Position numbers and translations under genes: made by a program. From assembly GCA_030592165.1 (NCBI GenBank), contig JAUVKC010000032.1, positions 1 through 9,313 of the forward strand: 9,313 nucleotides of DNA, in the 5' to 3' direction. Shown piece after piece: positions 6,125 to 9,313 of this stretch; within the stretch, counting starts at the first letter, position 1; each line of letters opens with the position of its first letter. Below the pieces are notes generated by a model that worked only from the letters and a program-made list of their open reading frames with translations, was not told the DNA's origin and searched no databases. The DNA comes from Candidatus Buchananbacteria bacterium. GTDB lineage: Bacteria > Patescibacteriota > Patescibacteriia > CAIXNZ01.

Positions 6125-7072
6125 ATGGCAAATATTGAAATAAATTTAGGTAAAGCCTGTAATAATAAATGTAAGTTTTGCATGAGTATTAATTCTGCTC
6201 CGGAACATTTGAAATTTGCTGACTTACAAATTTTACAAGATGAATTAAATAAATTTAAAGAGCAAGGTTATGATAGTCTTGGTTTTTTAGGCGGTGAGGC
6301 GACTTTATATCCGCAATTTGTTGATTTGGTTAAATACGCAAATGATATTGGGTTTAAACAAATACATTTAATTACAAATGGCAGAAAATTACAAGACAAA
6401 GAGTATTTACTTGATTTAGTAAATAGCGGAGTAACTAGGTTTTCGGTTTCAATCCATAGTTATAAATCTGAAATAGAAGATAATTTAACCCAAATTAAAG
6501 GTGGGTTTAAAGAAAAACTTTCTGGTTTGAAGAATTTACGTAATTTAATTAATTCTGGACAAATTAAAACTGAACTTTCAGCTAATCTTGTTATAAATAA
6601 AAAAAACTATTTTGACCTTGATAAATTCCTAATGTTTTTTTCTAAATTAGGAATTAATAATTTCCGTTTTAATTTTTTATGGCCACGCGGAAATGCCGAA
6701 GATTTTTATAATGAATTATTAATTACCTATAATGATTTTTTACCGCAAACTGAAAAAATAATTAAAATGGTTGAAAAACTAAATGTTAATTTATCTTTTG
6801 AAGGGATTCCATTATGTATTTTTAATAATTTATCCATATCAAATATTAAAGATTTTATTGGCGAGATTAAAGATACGAATACAGACGTGGCTGACCTGGA
6901 CGGTTATGAAATGAAAAGGTATAAATTTAATTGGCAAGATAGGAAAAAAAATGAATTAAAATCCAAAAGAAACGAATGTCAACAATGTAAGTACAATCAA
7001 ACATGTGATGGTGTTTGGCAAGAATATATTAATTATTATGGCTGGGATGAATTTAATCCAGTCAAAACATAA
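6125..7072 (+). CDS. Radical SAM protein with auxiliary-cluster C-terminus (array member 3)
   Basis: 315 residues. The cluster motif is C12-x3-C16-x2-C19 (ACNNKCKFC). LGGEAT (55-60) has Ala where most radical SAM proteins have Pro, as in the kinase fusion. ITNGRKL (83-89) and SIHSYKSEIEDNLT (109-122) follow, then NLVINKKN (154-161) and WPRGNAED (186-193), both also matched in the fusion protein (IVINKIN; VPFGNAQD). The C-terminal module is IPLC (228-231) with C285-x2-C288-x5-C294-D-G, then a WQEYINYYGWDEFNPVK tail almost the same as in array member 5. The 54-residue spacing between P-x-C and CxxC is the longest in the array. The first residues, MANI, are shared with the next gene. It starts 1 nt after the preceding stop and has no ribosome site. 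Substrate unknown. Confidence 0.88.
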   Translation: MANIEINLGKACNNKCKFCMSINSAPEHLKFADLQILQDELNKFKEQGYDSLGFLGGEATLYPQFVDLVKYANDIGFKQIHLITNGRKLQDKEYLLDLVNSGVTRFSVSIHSYKSEIEDNLTQIKGGFKEKLSGLKNLRNLINSGQIKTELSANLVINKKNYFDLDKFLMFFSKLGINNFRFNFLWPRGNAEDFYNELLITYNDFLPQTEKIIKMVEKLNVNLSFEGIPLCIFNNLSISNIKDFIGEIKDTNTDVADLDGYEMKRYKFNWQDRKKNELKSKRNECQQCKYNQTCDGVWQEYINYYGWDEFNPVKT

Positions 7073-7074
7073 TC

Positions 7075-8013
7075 ATGGCAAATATCGGCTATATCCAATT
7101 AAATAGAATTTGTAATCAAGCCTGTCTTTTTTGTTCTAATCCTGACACTGGCGCTAGTTTGAGTTTTGAAGAATTCAAAGAAAAGGTTGATGATTTTACC
7201 AAACGAAATTATCAAGGAGTTATTTTAACAGGTGGTGAGCCAACCTTGGTAGATTATTTACCGGAAGCTATTAAATATTGTACTACCAGTAAAATGAATT
7301 CCAGATTAATAACTAATGGCCAGAAAATTGCTAATTTTGAGTATTTAAAAGAATTACATAACGCTGGTTTGAATTTGGTCCATGTTTCAATGTATTCATA
7401 TCTTTCTAAGATTCAAAATTATTTAAGCTGTAATGAAAGATCATTGCAAAATGTTTTAAAAGCTTTGCATAACCTTAAAAAATTAGGGATTGCAACTAAT
7501 ATTAATACTGTAATAAATAAATATAACGCGAACCATCTTGATAAAACAGTTTTTTATGTGATTAAGAATTTTCCTAATATAAATCATTTTGTTTTTAATA
7601 ACCTTGATCCTTATATGAACCGGGCTTCAGAAAACAAAGAGACAGTCCCAAAGTTAAGTGAATTTAAAAATTCTTTGAGTAAGGCCATGAAATTATTAGA
7701 CAAAAACAATAAAACATTTCGCGTAGAAAGAGTCCCTTTGTGCTATATGTCTGACTATGCTCAAAACAGTACTGAAACAAGAAAAATTGTTAAAGGCGAA
7801 GAAAGGATTGTTCATTTTCTTGATCAAAAAGGTCTTGTCAGACAAGATGCTGAAAGTTTTAAACATTTGAAAGGTAAAGTTTGTCAGCAATGTAATTTAA
7901 ATGATATTTGTGCTGGATTATATTCTTTAGGTGAATACTATGATGAGGCTGAATTAATCCCGGTAAAAAATATTGATAAACAAGAAATAATTAATAAAAT
8001 TAACCATGTCTAG
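7075..8013 (+). CDS. Radical SAM protein with auxiliary-cluster C-terminus (array member 4)
   Basis: 312 residues. C13-x3-C17-x2-C20 (ICNQACLFC) is the SAM cluster site; TGGEPT (52-57) and ITNGQKI (79-85) follow. The usual S-H-G/S motif is changed to SMYSYLSKIQNYL (105-117), so the conserved His is a Tyr. NTVINKYN (144-151) matches members 1 and 3. The C-terminal module is VPLC (220-223) with C270-x2-C273-x5-C279-A-G, then YYDEAELIPVK (288-298). Unlike its sisters it has about 14 more residues after that tail (to Val312), and their coding sequence overlaps the next gene by 8 bp. The His-to-Tyr change and altered tail point to a separate substrate or step. It starts 2 nt after the preceding stop, without a ribosome site. 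Confidence 0.87.
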   Translation: MANIGYIQLNRICNQACLFCSNPDTGASLSFEEFKEKVDDFTKRNYQGVILTGGEPTLVDYLPEAIKYCTTSKMNSRLITNGQKIANFEYLKELHNAGLNLVHVSMYSYLSKIQNYLSCNERSLQNVLKALHNLKKLGIATNINTVINKYNANHLDKTVFYVIKNFPNINHFVFNNLDPYMNRASENKETVPKLSEFKNSLSKAMKLLDKNNKTFRVERVPLCYMSDYAQNSTETRKIVKGEERIVHFLDQKGLVRQDAESFKHLKGKVCQQCNLNDICAGLYSLGEYYDEAELIPVKNIDKQEIINKINHV

Positions 8014-8899
8014 AATTGATATAAAAATAGGTTTTAATTGTAATAATATGTGTGAATTTTGTGTGCAGGGAGATAAGCGTCATAAATTCAAAAATAGAAC
8101 AATTGATGAGATTAAAAATGCTTTAAAACAAGCCAAAGAAAAGGGAAGTCAGTCAGTTGTTTTTACTGGTGGTGAACCAACGTTACATGCTAACATTCTT
8201 GAAGCTATTACTTATGCAAAAGATTCAGGATTCAAATCAATCCAGTTGCAGACAAATGGCCGGATGTTAGCCTATAAAGATTTTTGTCAAAGATTAATAA
8301 GCGCTGGGATTAATGAGTTTTCACCTGCTTTACATTCATCTCAATCGAAAATACATGATAAATTGACTAAAAGTCCTGGGTCTTGGGAACAAGTGGTTAA
8401 GGGAATAAAAAATTTAAAATCATTAAATCAATTTGTTTTAACAAATACAGTCATAACTGGTGAAAACTATAAAGATTTACCAGCTCTGGCAAAATTATTT
8501 GTTGAATTAGGTGTTGATCAGTTCCAGTTTGCTTTTGTTCATGTCTTGGGTACAGCAGCCAAGAATAAGGATTGGTTAGTGCCGAAAAAGTCTGAAGCTA
8601 TGCCATATATTAAACAAGGTTTAGATATCGGTATTAAGGCTGGTAAAATAGTTATGACAGAGGCTATACCTTATTGTCTGATGCAAGGGTATGAAGACTG
8701 TATAGCTGAAAAAATAATGCCTGAAACTCAGGTGGTTGATGCTGAAGGTGTGATTGAAAGTTATCAAGAATATCGTTGGAATGAGGGAAAAGCTAAAAGA
8801 GATGAATGTGAATCATGTAAATTTTTTAAACTATGTGAAGGCCCTTGGAAAGAATACCCGCAGATTTATGGTTGGGATGAATTTAAGCCAATTAAATAA
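8006..8899 (+). CDS. Radical SAM protein with auxiliary-cluster C-terminus (array member 5)
   Basis: 297 residues. C12-x3-C16-x2-C19 (NCNNMCEFC), TGGEPT (54-59), QTNGRML (82-88) and the segment ALHSSQSKIHDKLTKSPGSW (108-127) make this the most typical member of the set. The last of these matches the S-H-G...HD.L...G.F/W pattern of many MoaA/SPASM-like enzymes. The C-terminal module is IPYC (221-224) with C268-x2-C271-x5-C277-E-G, then PWKEYPQIYGWDEFKPIK. C232 (YEDC) is an extra, possibly functional, cysteine. I recall similar IPyClm...CxxCx5CeGpw...YGweEFkP tails in uncharacterised radical SAM proteins of bacteria and archaea, but cannot name the family. Its ATG (8006) lies inside the end of the previous gene (8-bp overlap), supporting coupled translation. 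Confidence 0.88.
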   Translation: MSRIDIKIGFNCNNMCEFCVQGDKRHKFKNRTIDEIKNALKQAKEKGSQSVVFTGGEPTLHANILEAITYAKDSGFKSIQLQTNGRMLAYKDFCQRLISAGINEFSPALHSSQSKIHDKLTKSPGSWEQVVKGIKNLKSLNQFVLTNTVITGENYKDLPALAKLFVELGVDQFQFAFVHVLGTAAKNKDWLVPKKSEAMPYIKQGLDIGIKAGKIVMTEAIPYCLMQGYEDCIAEKIMPETQVVDAEGVIESYQEYRWNEGKAKRDECESCKFFKLCEGPWKEYPQIYGWDEFKPIK

Positions 8900-8901
8900 T
8901 T

Positions 8902-9313
8902 ATGGAATATTATAAAAAAGAAATACTAGAAATTATTAAACCATTTAAATTAGGTGAGAAATATTTGGGTTGGAGGTTTAATAATATTATTTTTGATAAG
9001 GTCGGTCCATACGCCTTACAGCGAATAATTTTTAGATTTGTGAAAGAAACTAATGAGTTTTGTATTTATTTTCATCTTGCTGATGACCAGATTGAAATAA
9101 GTAACCAATATTTAAATCCTGAACCTAATATTGATAAATTAACTAATTTGTTTAAAAAAACTTTATTAACCAAGAAAGATGAAATTGATAAAGGTTTATT
9201 CTCAAGTTTTTTTACTCACGATGATAAGGCTTTTTTTAATAAGCTACAAAGTTTTGAAAAAAATGAGTTAATTGATATTTTTGATTTTAAAGCATATGAG
9301 ATTATTAATGAGA
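8902..9313 (+). CDS. N-terminal part of an unrecognised protein (3' end outside window)
   Basis: The ATG at 8902 comes 2 nt after the stop of the last radical SAM gene, and the frame stays open to the window edge (137 codons). It begins MEYYKKEILEIIKPFKLGEK, followed by YLGWRFNNIIFDK, IIFRFVKETNEFCIYFHLADD and a Lys/Asp/Phe-rich remainder ending near DIFDFKAYEIINE. The early part reads like helix then alternating beta strands. I see one Cys, no Fe-S motif, no signal peptide, no transmembrane helix and no family motif. The tight spacing and same strand place it in the radical SAM operon, so it may be a partner, a substrate-binding protein or even a protein substrate. That is inference from position only. 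Confidence 0.75.
   Translation, partial: MEYYKKEILEIIKPFKLGEKYLGWRFNNIIFDKVGPYALQRIIFRFVKETNEFCIYFHLADDQIEISNQYLNPEPNIDKLTNLFKKTLLTKKDEIDKGLFSSFFTHDDKAFFNKLQSFEKNELIDIFDFKAYEIINE

Larger units (their letters stand above)
3480..9313 (+). other. Operon of five radical SAM genes plus a downstream unknown gene
   Basis: Six plus-strand genes run without a break from 3480 to beyond the window edge. The junctions are +1, +1, +2, -8 and +2 nt, and no terminator or promoter-sized gap occurs inside. None of the five internal starts has a recognisable Shine-Dalgarno motif, so translation is probably coupled by stop-start reinitiation. The five radical SAM proteins share the C-terminal signature P-x-C ... 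C-x2-C-x5-C, showing that the array grew by duplication and divergence. Confidence 0.88.

Noticed and set aside
7696..7890. 64-codon minus-strand reading frame
   Set aside because: It lies within array member 4, whose frame includes conserved VPLC and CQQC motifs; there is no ribosome site or promoter.
3480..8899. CRISPR array, insertion sequence or phage elements
   Set aside because: No direct repeats with spacers, transposase-like protein, terminal inverted repeats or integrase motifs were seen; the repetition is at protein level among paralogues.
3480..8899. MoaA, PqqE, NifB or anSME identity for the array enzymes
   Set aside because: The C-terminal pattern P-x-C plus C-x2-C-x5-C differs from MoaA (C-x2-C-x13-C) and lacks the complete two-cluster SPASM set; no molybdopterin, PQQ, nitrogenase or sulfatase gene is nearby.

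Overview
The window is AT-rich (roughly 30% G+C by eye, not computed) and gene-dense, with very short intergenic gaps. The terminator and the -35/-10 boxes look bacterial. TGA is a true stop: the 585-aa gene ends ...PIK-TGA, matching the ...PIK/PVK ends of its paralogues, so the Gly-TGA code of some candidate phyla is not used here. Almost no start codon has a Shine-Dalgarno motif. Together this suggests a streamlined, probably anaerobic bacterium, possibly of a candidate-phylum type; that assignment is an inference and weak.

Layout. (1) Positions 1-270: 3' end of an unrecognised protein, closed by a strong intrinsic terminator (290-320). (2) 349-1716: a HemN/HemW-like radical SAM protein with its own promoter and an almost leaderless start. 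(3) 3422-1703, minus strand: two overlapping U32-family genes that resemble UbiU and UbiV, including the positions of their Fe-S cysteine ligands. (4) A 57-bp divergent promoter region at 3423-3479. (5) 3480-8899, plus strand: five consecutive radical SAM genes with junctions from 8 bp of overlap to 2 nt of gap. The first is fused to an N-terminal P-loop kinase and carries an extra C-terminal cysteine module. (6) 8902 to the end: the start of an unrecognised protein in the same operon.

The main feature is the five-gene radical SAM array. All five enzymes keep the CxxxCxxC cluster motif and share one C-terminal signature: a P-x-Cys, then 40-54 residues later Cys-x2-Cys-x5-Cys, usually followed by x-Gly and a Tyr/Gly/Glu/Pro-rich tail. 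They are diverged paralogues, probably each with one auxiliary Fe-S cluster (two in the fusion protein). There is no room between the genes for a precursor peptide, so the substrate is either encoded outside the array or is not a ribosomal peptide. The array shares its promoter region with the UbiU/UbiV-like pair. Six Fe-S radical SAM enzymes and two probable Fe-S U32 proteins in 9.3 kb suggest an oxygen-independent modification pathway of unknown product.
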